A stretch of 11,097 nucleotides of DNA from Defluviitaleaceae bacterium (lineage in GTDB: Bacteria; Bacillota; Clostridia; Lachnospirales; UBA5962), in assembly GCA_009787435.1 (NCBI GenBank), contig WRFW01000187.1:1-11097 (forward strand). Reading direction: 5' to 3'. This document shows positions 1 to 6,652 of this stretch, piece by piece. Made by a program: the position numbers and the translations under genes. Under the pieces are notes generated by a model. It was not told where the DNA came from. It did no database searches and saw only the letters and a program-made list of their open reading frames with translations. The number at the start of each line of letters is the position of its first letter. The first letter of the stretch is position 1.

Positions 1-562
1 TATCAACAATTGCAACGATAGGTATGCCTAAGCTTTTTGCTTCTTTAACCGCTATAGCTTCTTTTCTAGGGTCAACTATGAATAAAGCGGCTGGCAGCCT
101 TTTCATTTCTTTAATACCACCGATGTTTTTTTCAAGCTTTTCTTTTTCAGCACGCAAAACAGCTACTTCTTTTTTAGTTAAGATTTCAAAAGTGCCATCT
201 TCCTCCATTTTTTCAAGCTCTTTAAGCCTAGCTACACGCCCTTTAATTGTTTTAAAGTTTGTGAGCATACCACCTAACCAACGCTCTGCAACATAGTATT
301 GCCCTGCTCTTACTGCTTCTTCTTTAATAGCTTGCTGAGCTTGTTTTTTAGTGCCCACAAAAAGAATATCACCCTCTTTTGCAAGCTCTGCCATTGCTCT
401 ATAAGTTTCTTCAAACTTTTTAACTGTTTTTTGCAAATCTATAATGTGTATACCATTTCTTTCTGCAAAAATATATGGAGCCATTTTAGGATTCCATCTT
501 CTCGTTTGGTGCCCAAAATGAACACCAGCTTCTAAAAGCTGCTTCATAGAAATTACGCTCAT
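1..562 (-). CDS. rpsB: 30S ribosomal protein S2, 3' part cut off by the window edge
   Basis: The reading frame on the minus strand starts at ATG 562-560, eight bases downstream of an AGGAGGA ribosome binding site (571-577), and stays open to base 1. About 187 residues are present, so roughly the last 50 to 60 of the usual 230-250 are missing. It begins MSVISMKQLLEAGVHFGHQT and continues with RRWNPKM, IIDLQKTV, FVGTKKQAQ, RWLGGMLTNF and PAALFIVDPRKE, all standard S2 landmarks. S2 joins the small subunit late in assembly and helps anchor S1 or the mRNA near the anti-Shine-Dalgarno region. The gene is usually followed by tsf, which would lie outside the window. It has its own promoter and a long leader (563 to about 785), which may be regulatory. 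Confidence 0.97.
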   Translation of the reverse strand, partial: MSVISMKQLLEAGVHFGHQTRRWNPKMAPYIFAERNGIHIIDLQKTVKKFEETYRAMAELAKEGDILFVGTKKQAQQAIKEEAVRAGQYYVAERWLGGMLTNFKTIKGRVARLKELEKMEEDGTFEILTKKEVAVLRAEKEKLEKNIGGIKEMKRLPAALFIVDPRKEAIAVKEAKSLGIPIVAIVD

Positions 563-785
563 GTTTCTTTTCCTCCTCTGAAAAATAAAGTGTTTTTATA
601 ATTTTTTTTGGTTTTACATCCGCTAAGCCTAAAATGCAAACTTTATTTATTTTTAATAAGCTTTTATAGCTAATGAAAAGGCTAACCCCGCTGCCTTTAT
701 AAATTATAAAGCTATTAAGCATATTATTTAATAAACTAAGCACCATGCAGTTTATTATAGCTTTGCGTGTTTGCTAAACACATAG
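563..785 (-). promoter_or_regulatory. long rpsB 5' leader with alternative hairpins
   Basis: The transcribed leader of rpsB has no credible reading frame. Two stems cannot form together: CTTTATAATTTATAAAG folds on itself, while its AAAGGC end can instead pair with GCCTTT about 10 nt downstream (plus-strand 675-700), closing a loop that contains GCGGGG. An A/U-rich stretch and the ribosome binding site follow. Ribosomal protein operons are often autoregulated through such leaders, but I do not recognise a named family here, so regulation is inference only. Confidence 0.35.
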
Positions 786-790
786 TTACA

Positions 791-819
791 ATTATACCAT
801 AATCATAGATTTTTTGCAA
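791..819 (-). promoter_or_regulatory. sigma-A promoter of rpsB
   Basis: On the minus strand, TTGCAA (819-814), a 17-bp spacer ending in TATGG, and TATAAT (796-791) form a near-consensus sigma-A promoter. It would start transcription near 785 and leave a leader of about 220 nt before the rpsB ATG. Its position directly upstream of rpsB and the optimal spacing make the call firm. Confidence 0.8.
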
Positions 820-873
820 GACTTTTTCAATGCTTTTGATTAAGTATTTTAAATAAAATTTTAAATAAATAAG

Positions 874-989
874 ATTGTGTATATCTAAAACCGACCGAAG
901 TAAATTTTTAGCTAACAAACGATGACCCAAAAACAGGCTATCTTTAACGTGAATTTCTAAAATTTAGCAGTTTTTAGAGGTGCTCAATT
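874..989 (+). repeat. MITE-like intergenic repeat, copy A (most diverged)
   Basis: This is the first of three copies of a ~118-bp element; the others are at 7071-7188 (reversed) and 7999-8116. Its end GTTTTTAGAGGTGCTCAATT (970-989) nearly matches the same end of the other copies, and the core GCTATCTTTAACG is shared. The left half has decayed: the first hairpin keeps only CTAAAA/TTTTTAG and the middle hairpin is badly mismatched. It sits between the divergent rpsB promoter and yabP, ending about 40 bp before the yabP ribosome binding site. It encodes no protein. Confidence 0.8.
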
Positions 990-1044
990 ATAAAGAATTT
1001 TTCTTAAATTTTTTAATATAATTTCTAAAAGGGGGTGTACACAA

Positions 1045-1320
1045 TTGGAAGAAAAAAGATATACTACTAAACATAAAGTAATAATAGAAAAGCGTGAAAA
1101 ATTATTTATAACGGGCATTTTAGAAGTGATGAGGTTTGATGAAGATGAAATAGTAACAGAAACAGATTTGGGAATGCTGCTAATAAAAGGAGAAAACTTA
1201 CATGTGAACGCACTTAATCTTGAAAAAGGCGAATTAGAAATAGATGGAAAAATAAACGGAATGAACTATGCCGAAGAAAAAATACAGACTAAAAACATAT
1301 TAGAAAAGATTTTCAAATGA
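1045..1320 (+). CDS. yabP: sporulation protein YabP
   Basis: This 91-residue protein matches YabP in length and sequence: an acidic/basic N-terminus, then KVIIEKREKLFITGILEVMRF, a stretch predicted as beta strands, and the pattern LLIKGENLHVNALNLEKGELEIDGKI. YabP is a small soluble protein of the mother cell, related in fold to YqfC, and belongs to the sigma-E regulon in Bacillus; its molecular role is unclear. The start is TTG at 1045, chosen because AGGGGGTG (1030-1037) sits seven bases upstream and no in-frame ATG lies nearby. It overlaps yabQ by four bases (ATGA at 1317-1320), so the two are translationally coupled. Unusually, the preceding genes hup and rqcP are not upstream but lie inverted downstream. 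I could not identify a clear sigma-E promoter in front of it. Confidence 0.9.
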   Translation: MEEKRYTTKHKVIIEKREKLFITGILEVMRFDEDEIVTETDLGMLLIKGENLHVNALNLEKGELEIDGKINGMNYAEEKIQTKNILEKIFK

Positions 1321-1682
1321 TTTTCTTATTTACTATAGCTATAGGTGCTATAATCGGATTTTTATTTGATATTACAAGAATTTTAAGGCGTGTTTTTAAG
1401 CACAAAAATTGGGTAGTTTATTTGGAAGATAGCCTTTTATGGATAGTAACTTTATTAATAGTGCTCTATTTTGTTTTTAACTTTGCAGATGGGAGAATAA
1501 GATTCTTTTATTTTTGGGGATTTACCATAGGCGGCTCTATATACTTTGCTTGTTTTAGCCGTTTTGTTATTTTATTTTCAACTAGAATTGCTAATATAAT
1601 TAAAAGCATTTTGAAAAAAATGAACTTTTTTACTAAAATCAAAAAAAGGCTTGTTAATAATTTTAAAAAAAGTGCGAGTTAG
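1317..1682 (+). CDS. yabQ: spore cortex biosynthesis protein YabQ
   Basis: The 121-residue product is a hydrophobic membrane protein with about three transmembrane segments: residues 1-19 (IFLFTIAIGAIIGFLFDIT), about 38-58 (LEDSLLWIVTLLIVLYFVF) and about 65-90. A basic C-terminal tail rich in Lys follows. The conserved opening G-x-x-x-G-F-x-F-D-x-x-R and the central YLEDSLLW are typical of YabQ, which localises to the outer forespore membrane and is needed for cortex formation in Bacillus. It is shorter than the ~211-residue Bacillus protein. The start codon overlaps the yabP stop. The downstream terminator begins inside the last codons. In most relatives divIC follows directly; here it is at 6653. 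Confidence 0.9.
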   Translation: MIFLFTIAIGAIIGFLFDITRILRRVFKHKNWVVYLEDSLLWIVTLLIVLYFVFNFADGRIRFFYFWGFTIGGSIYFACFSRFVILFSTRIANIIKSILKKMNFFTKIKKRLVNNFKKSAS

Positions 1683-1708
1683 AATTGAAAAATTCCCTCG
1701 CCTTTTTT
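1665..1708. terminator. bidirectional intrinsic terminator between yabQ and rqcP
   Basis: GCGAG (1674-1678) pairs with CTCGC (1697-1701), and inside it GAATT pairs with AATTC around a GAAA tetraloop. Six T's follow on the plus strand (1703-1708), and seven A's precede it (1665-1671), giving a U-run on the minus strand. It therefore serves both yabQ and the convergent hup-rqcP transcript. Confidence 0.85.
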
Positions 1709-1713
1709 AAAAA

Positions 1714-1953
1714 TTAAATAACTTTATACATAGTTACTGCATCTTCTTTTTTTGTGCTTTCTTTTAGAGTTAAAACTTCAAATTTTTGAGTTCTATCCCC
1801 TAGAGTAAGCTCTATAATATCGCCTTGGTTTACTGAAATAGAAGGTTTGCAAATTTTCCCATTTAAAGAGACTTTGCCAGCATCACAAGCCATAGCTGCT
1901 AAGGCTCGTCTCTTTATAATTCTGGAAACTTTTAAAAACTTATCTATACGCAT
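1714..1953 (-). CDS. rqcP: RqcP, S4-domain RNA-binding ribosome quality control factor
   Basis: The 79-residue protein is almost entirely an S4 RNA-binding domain. It begins MRIDKFLKVSRIIKRRALA and continues with GKVSLNGKICKPSISVNQGDIIEL, the alpha-L fold typical of the YabO/Hsp15 family. In Bacillus, RqcP (YabO) binds the stalled 50S-peptidyl-tRNA complex near helix 69 and works with RqcH during C-terminal alanine tailing of stalled nascent chains. It follows hup with only two bases between the hup stop and its ATG (1953-1951), and I see no good ribosome binding site, so translation is probably coupled to hup. The pair hup-rqcP is common in Firmicutes, normally followed on the same strand by yabP. 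Confidence 0.93.
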   Translation of the reverse strand: MRIDKFLKVSRIIKRRALAAMACDAGKVSLNGKICKPSISVNQGDIIELTLGDRTQKFEVLTLKESTKKEDAVTMYKVI

Positions 1954-1955
1954 TT

Positions 1956-2231
1956 TTATAAGTTAACAGCATCTTTCAAAGCTTTACCAACTTTAAATTT
2001 AACAGTTTTAGACGCAGGAATAGTCATAGCTTCGCCAGTTTGTGGGTTTCTACCTGGTCTCTCTGGTCTATCAGAAACTTCTAAGCTCATAAATCCGATT
2101 AACTGCATTTTACCGTGATTAATTAATGATTCCGTTACGGATTCTTCAAAAGCTTTTAGAAATTTTTCTGCATCTTTCTTTGTTAAATTCGTCTTCTCTG
2201 CTAATGAAGATACTAGTTCTGCTTTGTTCAT
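1956..2231 (-). CDS. hup: DNA-binding protein HU
   Basis: At 91 residues this has exactly the HU length. The N-terminal helices (MNKAELVSSLAEKTNLTKKDAEKFLKAF) are followed by the beta saddle and the arm motif RNPQTGE (61-67), with the DNA-intercalating Pro63, and the C-terminal VKFKVGKALKDAVN. HU dimers bend and compact the nucleoid. An AGGAGG site (2248-2243) lies 11 bases upstream of the ATG, and a consensus sigma-A promoter lies further up. One oddity is that the near-invariant GFGxF turn of HU reads GFMSL (46-50) here, replacing a conserved Gly and Phe. The rest of the protein is normal, and it is the only HU gene in the window, so it is probably functional. Confidence 0.96.
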   Translation of the reverse strand: MNKAELVSSLAEKTNLTKKDAEKFLKAFEESVTESLINHGKMQLIGFMSLEVSDRPERPGRNPQTGEAMTIPASKTVKFKVGKALKDAVNL

Positions 2232-2300
2232 TTTAAATTATACCTCCTAAAGTACATCAGTTTTTTGTAGAACAATAGAGTTAAAACTCTTAATATAATA

Positions 2301-2329
2301 TTTATAACTCATTATTAGCTATTTGTCAA
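2301..2329 (-). promoter_or_regulatory. sigma-A promoter of hup-rqcP
   Basis: On the minus strand, TTGACA (2329-2324), 17 bp, and TATAAA (2306-2301) match the sigma-A consensus closely. A 9-bp inverted repeat brackets it: AAAACTCTT at 2283-2291 just past the predicted start site and AAGAGTTTT at 2328-2336 overlapping the -35 box. An extra AGAGTT lies at 2277-2282. The arms could be an operator, but no known regulator is matched. Confidence 0.8.
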
Positions 2330-2347
2330 GAGTTTTTTAATATTTTT

Positions 2348-3472
2348 TTATTTTTTCAACGTTAAAACTGCTATAGTTTCCACATGTTTCGTTCTCGGAA
2401 ACATATCTATAACCTTTATTTTATCTATGGTGTAGAATTTTTGTAAATCTTCCAAATCTCTATTTAAACTTGCAGCTTTGCAAGAGATGTAAATTATACC
2501 ATTTGGCAATAAGTCTATAATTAATGCCAACGCTTTTTTGTGCAAACCCTCTCTTGGTGGGTCCAGAATAACTAAATCTGGTTTTTCTTGTATAGTAGTA
2601 ATCACTTCTTTTACATCACCAGCTATAAACTCACAATTATTTATATTGTTTAATTGCTGGTTGTAAATCGCGGCTTTAATAGATTCTTCTACAATATCTA
2701 TTCCTATAACTTTTTTAGCGTTTTTTGACAAAAGCATTCCAATAGTTCCCGTGCCACAATATAAATCAAATATAGTTTCGGCTTTAAATTTTTCCGCAAA
2801 ATTTATAACATTGCTATATAAAACTTCTGCACCGTAAGAATTAGTTTGAAAAAATGCAAATGGCGAAATTTTAAAGCTGAGCCCTAAAAGCTTTTCTGTA
2901 AAAAAATCATTGCCATATAAAACTCTTAATTCTTCAGCTTTAACGACGTCTGAAAGAGAGTTATTTATAGTGTGAAGCACCGAAGTTATATTTGGTTTAA
3001 ACTGTGCTAAGCCTTTATAATATTGCTCATCTATTGTGTAGTTTGTAGTTACTATGTTTATTAAAAGTTCATTTGTGAAATGCCCTTTTCTAATTACTAA
3101 GTGTCTTAAAATGCCTGTATGTCTCTTTTTATGGTAAAAATCAATATTTCTTTCTCTGAAAAAATCTTGCGTAAAAAATAAAATATCTAAAAAATCTTCA
3201 TCTACTATGTTACAGCTTCTATCATTAACTACTTCATAAAAGCTTCTTTTTTTTCTGAGCCCAAGTGCTAAATCACCATCTTTTCCCTCATCACCGAAAG
3301 AATATTCCATCTTATTTCGATATTTTAAAGGACCTGCTGTTTCTATTCCATCATATTCAAAGCTATAAGAGCCTAGCAAATTTAATATTTCTTTTTCTTT
3401 TAGTTTCAATTCTTCTTCATAGCTAATATCTTGATATTGGCAGCCGCCACAAATTCCAAAAGTGTTACACAT
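2348..3472 (-). CDS. 23S rRNA (uracil-C5)-methyltransferase, RlmC/RlmD/TrmA family, TRAM-less
   Basis: This 374-residue SAM-dependent RNA methyltransferase has the four cysteines for a 4Fe-4S cluster (Cys2, Cys8, Cys11 in CX5CGGC, and Cys87). It also has the family motif YRNKMEYSF (51-59), a substrate-side motif FFQTNSYGAEVLY (207-219), the SAM-binding DLYCGTGTIG (236-245), and DPPREG (304-309). The catalytic nucleophile is Cys331 in YISCKAASLNRDL and the general base Glu365 in KHVET. It would methylate U to m5U, most likely in 23S rRNA. The usual N-terminal TRAM domain is absent: the protein opens directly at the iron-sulfur motif, as in E. coli RlmC, giving a similar length. The start is ATG 3472-3470, with a GGGAAG-like site upstream. 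Which uridine (747, 1939 or both, or a tRNA) cannot be told from sequence alone. Confidence 0.93.
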   Translation of the reverse strand: MCNTFGICGGCQYQDISYEEELKLKEKEILNLLGSYSFEYDGIETAGPLKYRNKMEYSFGDEGKDGDLALGLRKKRSFYEVVNDRSCNIVDEDFLDILFFTQDFFRERNIDFYHKKRHTGILRHLVIRKGHFTNELLINIVTTNYTIDEQYYKGLAQFKPNITSVLHTINNSLSDVVKAEELRVLYGNDFFTEKLLGLSFKISPFAFFQTNSYGAEVLYSNVINFAEKFKAETIFDLYCGTGTIGMLLSKNAKKVIGIDIVEESIKAAIYNQQLNNINNCEFIAGDVKEVITTIQEKPDLVILDPPREGLHKKALALIIDLLPNGIIYISCKAASLNRDLEDLQKFYTIDKIKVIDMFPRTKHVETIAVLTLKK

Positions 3473-3499
3473 ATTTTTAAATTTTCTTCCCTTTCTCTA

Positions 3500-3528
3500 T
3501 TTACAAACGTATTATAATATGATATACT
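3500..3528 (+). promoter_or_regulatory. sigma-A promoter of glnN, overlapping a divergent promoter
   Basis: TTTACA (3500-3505), 17 bp, and TATACT (3523-3528) predict a start near 3535 and a ~100-nt leader for glnN. A TATAAT box on the opposite strand (3516-3511) lies inside its spacer and would serve the divergent methyltransferase, though its -35 region is poor. The two polymerases would compete for overlapping DNA. Confidence 0.7.
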
Positions 3529-3567
3529 ACAAAAAGAATTTTGTAAAGACTTTTTTTTAAAAATGCC

Positions 3568-3604
3568 CAAGAATTATTCTTCTCAAACGTAATCTTGGCT
3601 AGGC
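3568..3604 (+). promoter_or_regulatory. possible stem-loop in the glnN leader
   Basis: In the leader, CCAAGAATTA (about 3571-3580) can pair with TAATCTTGG (about 3592-3601) around a loop of roughly 12 bases, allowing one bulge. It lies 20 bp upstream of the AAGGAGA ribosome binding site. Some clostridial glutamine synthetase genes are controlled by ANTAR-type antiterminators acting on paired hexaloop hairpins, but this single large-loop stem does not match that pattern and no terminator is obvious. Its role is unknown. Confidence 0.3.
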
Positions 3605-3635
3605 TGCTTGAAAATTTATTAAGGAGAATGCTAAA

Positions 3636-5705
3636 ATGAATAAAAACTTTGGTAAATTATGCTTCAATGAACTTGCGATGAAAAAATATATGCCGAAAGA
3701 TACATATAAGAAACTTCAAAGCTCAATTATAAAAGGTGAGCCCCTAAGTTTAGATGTTGCAAATATAGTAGCAAATGCTATGCGAATTTGGGCTGTGGAA
3801 AATGGAGCAACACACTATACACATTGGTTTGCCCCTTTAACAGATGTTTCTGGTGAAAAACACCAAAGCTTTTTAACGGATTTTTCAGGAAAGGAACTTA
3901 TAAAAGGAGAATCTGACGCTTCAAGCTTCCCTAGCGGCGGCATAAGAGCTACCTTTGAAGCAAGGGGATACACAGTTTGGGACCCAAATTCTTATGCTTT
4001 TATTAAAGATAACACCTTATGCATACCTACCGCCTTTTGTGCGTACAATGGTGAAAGTTTAGACAAAAAAACACCTCTTTTACGCTCTATGGAAGCACTA
4101 AGCACGCAAGCTTCAAGATTGCTTGCACTTTTTGGAGAAGAAGAACGTGTAGTGCCTACTGTCGGTGTAGAGCAAGAATATTTTCTAATAGCAAAAAAAG
4201 TTTATGAAAAAAGACCAGACCTTAAATATTGCGGCAAAACTCTTTTCGGGGCTCTAGCTTTAAAAGGTCAAGAATTAGACGACCACTATTATGCAAATAT
4301 AAACGAAAAAGTGAGCTTGTATATGAAAGAGCTTGACTTTGAGCTTCAAAAACTAGGAATTACACCGCAAACGAAACACAATGAAGCTGCTCCCTCGCAA
4401 CATGAAGTCGCATTTTTATTTGGCACTGCAAACATAGCAGCAGACCAAAACCAACTAGCTATGGAAGTTATGAAAAGCTTAGCAAAAAAATATGAGCTTG
4501 AATGTCTTCTAAAAGAAAAACCTTTTGCAGGGGTAAATGGCAGCGGCAAACATTTAAATTGGTCTTTATCTACAGGGGAAGATAATCTTTTAGAACCTGG
4601 CAAAACGCCTAGAGAAAATAATCGATTTTTACTTTTTTTAGCCGCAATAATAAAAGCAGTGGACACTTACCAAGAGCTTTTAGTAGCTTCTATAGCGAGT
4701 CCTGGAAATGATGAAAGATTAGGAATGGGCGAAGCCCCGCCAACTATAATATCTATACACGTGGGTGATGATTTAAGCGAAGTTTTAATGGCTATAAAAG
4801 ATGATAAAGACTATATTAGCAATGGTGAAAATAAAAATGAACGTTTTATAATTTCAAACTTGCCTACTTTTAGTAAAGATGTTAGCGATAGAAACCGAAC
4901 TTCCCCATTTGCTTTTACTGGGAATAAATTTGAGTTTAGAATGCCCGGAAGTGCAACGCCTATTTCTGAGCCTTGTTATGTAATAAATACGATAGTTGCA
5001 GACGCTTTAAAAGATTTTTGTGATGAGCTGGAATATAATAAAGATGATTTTGATACCTTTGAAGACCGTGTGTTATCATTAATAAAAAGAACATTAAAAG
5101 AACACGAAAGAATACTTTTTAATGGCGATAGCTATAGTAAAGAATGGCAAGAGATAGAATCTGTTAACCGTGGGCTTTATAATTTAAACACAGGGGCAAA
5201 ATCTTTACAGCATATAATTACCCCAAAAACACGTGAACTTTTTATAAGACAAAATGTTTTCACTGAGCGTGAACTTGAATCTCGTTTTGAGATTGCTATA
5301 GAGAGCTATTCAAAACAATACAAAATACAAGCAGATATTATGATATATATGGCTAAGAGAGAGATTTTGCCTAGTCTTTTAGAATACAAAAGAAATCTTT
5401 TAGAAAATTTACAGCTAGAAGAAGATACTATAGTTAGAGAACTTTTAAACGAGCTTACACCTAAAATAAAATTGTTTTACGATAACTTAAAAAAGCTTGA
5501 AAATCTAGCGGAAAGCTCCAAAGAAGAGCTTACAAAGCTTACTAAAAATCACGATAGAGAGCAAGCGAAAAAAACAGCTGAAACTTACCAAATAGTTAGA
5601 AAAGCAATGATAGATTTAAGAAAAATTAGCGATGAAATAGAATTAAATTGCCCAAAGAAATTTTGGCCATACCCAAGTTATATGAATATGCTTTATAGCA
5701 TTTAA
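3636..5705 (+). CDS. glnN: glutamine synthetase type III (GlnN)
   Basis: The 689-residue enzyme joins ammonia to glutamate using ATP. It is the large GSIII form (about 700 residues) rather than the ~450-residue GSI. Landmarks in order: WAVENGATHYTHWFAPLT (52-69), the metal/glutamate-binding GVEQEYF (177-183), TKHNEAAPSQHE (246-257), the ATP-side KPFAGVNGSGKHLNWS (295-310), SPGNDERLGMGEAPP (355-369), RTSPFAFTGNKFEFRMPGS (421-439), and a long helical C-terminal region (about 545-689). The start ATG 3636 follows AAGGAGA. GSIII is common in Bacteroidetes, cyanobacteria and anaerobic Firmicutes as a nitrogen-assimilation enzyme, and forms dodecamers. It stands alone between its own sigma-A promoter and a hairpin repeat region, so it is probably monocistronic. 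No glnR, nitrogen regulator or ammonium transporter is adjacent. Confidence 0.97.
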   Translation: MNKNFGKLCFNELAMKKYMPKDTYKKLQSSIIKGEPLSLDVANIVANAMRIWAVENGATHYTHWFAPLTDVSGEKHQSFLTDFSGKELIKGESDASSFPSGGIRATFEARGYTVWDPNSYAFIKDNTLCIPTAFCAYNGESLDKKTPLLRSMEALSTQASRLLALFGEEERVVPTVGVEQEYFLIAKKVYEKRPDLKYCGKTLFGALALKGQELDDHYYANINEKVSLYMKELDFELQKLGITPQTKHNEAAPSQHEVAFLFGTANIAADQNQLAMEVMKSLAKKYELECLLKEKPFAGVNGSGKHLNWSLSTGEDNLLEPGKTPRENNRFLLFLAAIIKAVDTYQELLVASIASPGNDERLGMGEAPPTIISIHVGDDLSEVLMAIKDDKDYISNGENKNERFIISNLPTFSKDVSDRNRTSPFAFTGNKFEFRMPGSATPISEPCYVINTIVADALKDFCDELEYNKDDFDTFEDRVLSLIKRTLKEHERILFNGDSYSKEWQEIESVNRGLYNLNTGAKSLQHIITPKTRELFIRQNVFTERELESRFEIAIESYSKQYKIQADIMIYMAKREILPSLLEYKRNLLENLQLEEDTIVRELLNELTPKIKLFYDNLKKLENLAESSKEELTKLTKNHDREQAKKTAETYQIVRKAMIDLRKISDEIELNCPKKFWPYPSYMNMLYSI

Positions 5706-5721
5706 GACTTTCTAAGTGATT

Positions 5722-5798
5722 TAAACAAATATTTATAGCTGTTCACAATTAAGAAAGCAGTGGCTAAAAATTGTTCACTAGCTATAAATATTTGTTTA
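5722..5798. repeat. long perfect inverted repeat downstream of glnN
   Basis: TAAACAAATATTTATAGCT (5722-5740) and its exact reverse complement AGCTATAAATATTTGTTTA (5780-5798) form a 19-bp stem. Inside it ACAATT (5745-5750) pairs with AATTGT (5769-5774), so the whole 77 bp can fold into one hairpin. It begins 17 bp after the glnN stop and could terminate or stabilise the glnN message. The 3' arm ends T-rich but not as a clean U-run. The following 70 bp repeat it imperfectly. Confidence 0.75.
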
Positions 5799-5800
5799 TT

Positions 5801-5867
5801 AACTTAATAGCTGCCAACAATTAAAAAGAAATCGCTAAAAATTGTTCGCTAGCTAAATACTTGTTTA
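5801..5867. repeat. second, diverged copy of the glnN-downstream hairpin unit
   Basis: This repeats the previous unit at an offset of about 71 bp: GCTAAAAATTGTTC occurs at 5763 and again at 5834, followed in both by CTAGCT and an AAATA-TTGTTTA end. ACAATT (5817-5822) with AATTGT (5840-5845) and TAGCT (5808-5812) with AGCTA (5851-5855) retain the hairpin, but the outer left arm has diverged. A further trace (TATTAGC...AATTAAAA) at 5874-5888 suggests a partial third unit. The nitroreductase ribosome binding site lies 40 bp beyond. Confidence 0.65.
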
Positions 5868-5917
5868 TAAAAACTATTAGCAATTAAAATAAAATTCCAA
5901 AAAAAGGAGAAACAATA

Positions 5918-6598
5918 ATGAACAGAGAAGAAATAGAAAAACGCAAAAAAGAACTTATAGAAACATTTTACTTTAGACACGCAACAAAAAAGTTTGACGC
6001 TTCAAAAAAAATAACAGAAGATGATTTTAATTTTATTTTAGAAACAGGAAGACTTTCACCAAGCTCTACAGGGCTTGAGCCTTGGCAATTTCTTGTTTTA
6101 GAAAATGAAGAACTGAGAGACGCTATTGCTGAAAATTCTTTCGGTGCTAAAGGGCAAATGCCAACTGCAAGCCACATAGTCTTATATTATGTAAGAAAAG
6201 ATTTAGAACCAACTTCAGACTATACAACTTATATTGCAACAGAAATAAGAAAAGTGCCAGAAGAAAGAATGGACAAAGTACGTGAAATGTATATAGGGTT
6301 TCAAAAAGATGATATAAAAATTTTAGGCGATGAAAGAGCAACGATAGATTGGGCTTCAAAGCAAGTGTATATAGCACTAGGAAACATGATGACTGCTGCA
6401 GCACACATTGGAATAGATTCTTGCCCGATAGAGGGTTTTAATTATGATGCAGTTCGTGAGATTTTGAAAAACAAAGGTCTTATTGATACTAATATTTATG
6501 ATTTATCCGTAATATGTGCGTTTGGGTATAGAGAAGAAGACCCTAAAAGACCAAAAACGAGAAGAGATTTAAAAGAAGTTGTAGAATATATAAAATAG
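5918..6598 (+). CDS. nitroreductase-family FMN oxidoreductase
   Basis: This 226-residue protein is a single nitroreductase domain of the NfsB/YfkO type. The FMN phosphate-binding RHATKKFD is at residues 20-27 and SPSSTGLEPWQF at 47-58. A central helical region follows with IDWASKQVYIALGNMMTAAAHIGIDSCPIEGF (143-174), where flavin and dimer contacts are made, and the C-terminal GYREEDPKRPKTRRDL carries the last phosphate-binding basic residues. Such enzymes are dimeric and use NAD(P)H to reduce nitroaromatics, quinones or flavins; the natural substrate is not predictable. ATG 5918 follows AAGGAG at a good distance. The stop codon (6596-6598) overlaps a short repeat that fills the gap to the next gene. 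It has no obvious functional link to its neighbours. Confidence 0.93.
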   Translation: MNREEIEKRKKELIETFYFRHATKKFDASKKITEDDFNFILETGRLSPSSTGLEPWQFLVLENEELRDAIAENSFGAKGQMPTASHIVLYYVRKDLEPTSDYTTYIATEIRKVPEERMDKVREMYIGFQKDDIKILGDERATIDWASKQVYIALGNMMTAAAHIGIDSCPIEGFNYDAVREILKNKGLIDTNIYDLSVICAFGYREEDPKRPKTRRDLKEVVEYIK

Positions 6599-6634
6599 CC
6601 ACCTTGTATGGGGCTATAATATCAAAATATAGCT
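6598..6634. repeat. short GGGGCTATAAT repeat, copy 1
   Basis: GCCACC (6598-6603) followed by GGGGCTATAATAT and AAAATATAGCT (6610-6634) recurs near the right end of the window (10348-10372, one base different over the last 25 bp; and 10418-10439). GCTATA and TATAGC can form a small hairpin. It overlaps the last base of the nitroreductase stop codon and ends 18 bp before the divIC start, so it makes up most of this 54-bp junction. Confidence 0.65.
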
Positions 6635-6652
6635 TTGGCATAGGAATACTTA

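Noticed and set aside
299..930. Small open frames across the rpsB start and leader
   Set aside because: They overlap rpsB or its promoter and leader, lack ribosome binding sites, and resemble no protein.
3560..3635. ANTAR-type or T-box leader before glnN
   Set aside because: There is no pair of hexaloop hairpins, no T-box sequence and no terminator; only one bulged stem with a large loop.
5722..5890. CRISPR-like array after glnN
   Set aside because: Only about two diverged units at ~71 bp offset, each a long hairpin without uniform spacers, and no cas genes.
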